NCBI GenBank assembly: GCA_017560705.1
Contig: JAFZEK010000154.1
Coordinates: 1 to 6,177, forward strand
Length of the DNA: 6,177 nt
Reading direction: 5' to 3'
From: Bacteroidales bacterium
Lineage (GTDB): Bacteria; Bacteroidota; Bacteroidia; Bacteroidales; P3
Position numbers and translations under genes: made by a program. Position 1 is the stretch's first letter. Each line of letters starts with the position of its first letter. The notes below the pieces were generated by a model that saw only the letters and a program-made list of their open reading frames with translations, had not been told where the DNA came from and ran no database searches. Below are positions 5,519 through 6,177 of the stretch, piece after piece.

Positions 5519-6177
5519 ATGCAAAAACAACTTGAAATACAAGATTTATGTGTCGATTTTTGGCATGATGGAGAGTATCATTCTGTGATAAGAAACGTGT
5601 CGTACACAGTGGATCGCGGCAAAACACTAGGCATAGTAGGCGAATCGGGTTCGGGGAAATCCGTAAGCTCCATGTCGGTTATGCAACTACTGCCACCGCC
5701 ACCCAAGCGGAAAAGCACAGGGCATATATGGTTCTACATGCCCGACGGTTCGAAGGTAGACTTATTATCATTGTCTGAAAAAGAAATAATGTCGTATCGA
5801 GGCAAACATATATCTATGATATTTCAAGAGCCTATGACATCGCTGAACCCTGTCCACACCTGCGGCAAACAAGTAATGGAAGCTTTGAAAACACATGAAT
5901 CTATGACGGAGGCGGAGGCATACGACAAAGCGTTGGCATTGTTTGAAGAAGTGAAGCTCCCCCGACCCGACAAGATAATGAATAGCTATCCACACGAAGT
6001 GTCGGGCGGACAAAAACAAAGGGTAATGATAGCTATGGCGTTGGCATGCAAACCGTCGTTGCTCATTGCCGACGAACCTACTACAGCACTAGATGTAACC
6101 ATACAAAAAGGCATCCTCGATTTGCTAAAGAAAATGCAGCAAAAATACGGGATGACTATCATCTTTATAAGCCACGA
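5519..6177 (+). CDS. peptide/nickel-type ABC transporter ATP-binding protein (DppD/OppD-like), 3' end beyond window
   Basis: The frame opens at ATG 5519 and is still open at the window edge, showing 219 residues. These already form a nearly whole ABC ATPase domain. Walker A is GESGSGKS (41-48). The Q-loop is FQEPMTSLNP (102-111). The signature is VSGGQKQR (161-168), Walker B is LLIADE (181-186), the D-loop is TALD (189-192), and the switch histidine is H219 in IFISH. The motifs FQEPMTSLNP and DEPTTALDVTIQ are typical of the oligopeptide/dipeptide/nickel importer ATPases (DppD, OppD, or the double-domain GsiA-like form). The protein would power uptake of peptides or related solutes from the inner face of the membrane. 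Bacteroidota often carry a single fused protein with two such domains, and the cut edge does not let me tell which form this is. It probably shares a transcript with the M16 peptidase. No permease gene is in view. Confidence 0.93.
   Translation, partial: MQKQLEIQDLCVDFWHDGEYHSVIRNVSYTVDRGKTLGIVGESGSGKSVSSMSVMQLLPPPPKRKSTGHIWFYMPDGSKVDLLSLSEKEIMSYRGKHISMIFQEPMTSLNPVHTCGKQVMEALKTHESMTEAEAYDKALALFEEVKLPRPDKIMNSYPHEVSGGQKQRVMIAMALACKPSLLIADEPTTALDVTIQKGILDLLKKMQQKYGMTIIFISH

Noticed and set aside
5768..6019. An 83-codon - strand open frame
   Set aside because: It is antisense to the ABC ATPase domain, whose Q-loop and signature motifs make the + strand frame certain.

Overview
The window reads as chromosomal DNA of a member of the Bacteroidota, probably the order Bacteroidales. 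Three things suggest this. The promoters match the Bacteroidota form (a -7 box TAnnTTTG, seen at 2954-2961 and 4159-4166). The leaders before start codons are A-rich and lack a strong Shine-Dalgarno. The branching enzyme is of the eukaryote-like type common in this group. I cannot name a genus from the sequence.

Layout, left to right. (1) A + strand pair at 1-666: the C-terminal end of a multi-pass membrane protein, then a 116-residue membrane protein of unknown function, closed by a long-stem terminator at 692-766. (2) A convergent, complete glgB on the - strand (765-2774), encoding a glycogen branching enzyme with its full catalytic set. (3) An AT-rich islet at about 2841-4170. It carries two + strand genes that resemble nothing I can name with certainty: a multi-pass membrane protein (2984-3436) and a small secreted protein with two SH3-like repeats (3467-4003). 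A canonical promoter drives the pair. (4) A + strand group at 4224-6177: a cytoplasmic M16 zinc peptidase, then, after 62 nt, the first ATPase domain of a peptide-type ABC transporter that runs off the right edge.

How the genes relate. glgB acts in glycogen storage, and no other glycogen gene is visible beside it. The M16 peptidase and the ABC ATPase are probably one transcription unit, and peptide uptake with peptide breakdown is a reasonable but unproven theme.

The most unusual part is the islet. In hand-counted samples it is about 27-28% G+C, against 42-60% in samples from the flanking genes. It is bracketed by two copies of an imperfect 35-36 bp direct repeat (2806-2840 and 4171-4206). 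The right-hand copy is the 5' leader of the peptidase gene. A - strand promoter-like site inside the right end of the islet points back into the secreted-protein gene. This looks like an acquired cargo placed between glgB and the peptidase gene. I found no transposase, integrase, CRISPR array, tRNA or rRNA, and nothing that amounts to a convincing new defence or mobile system.
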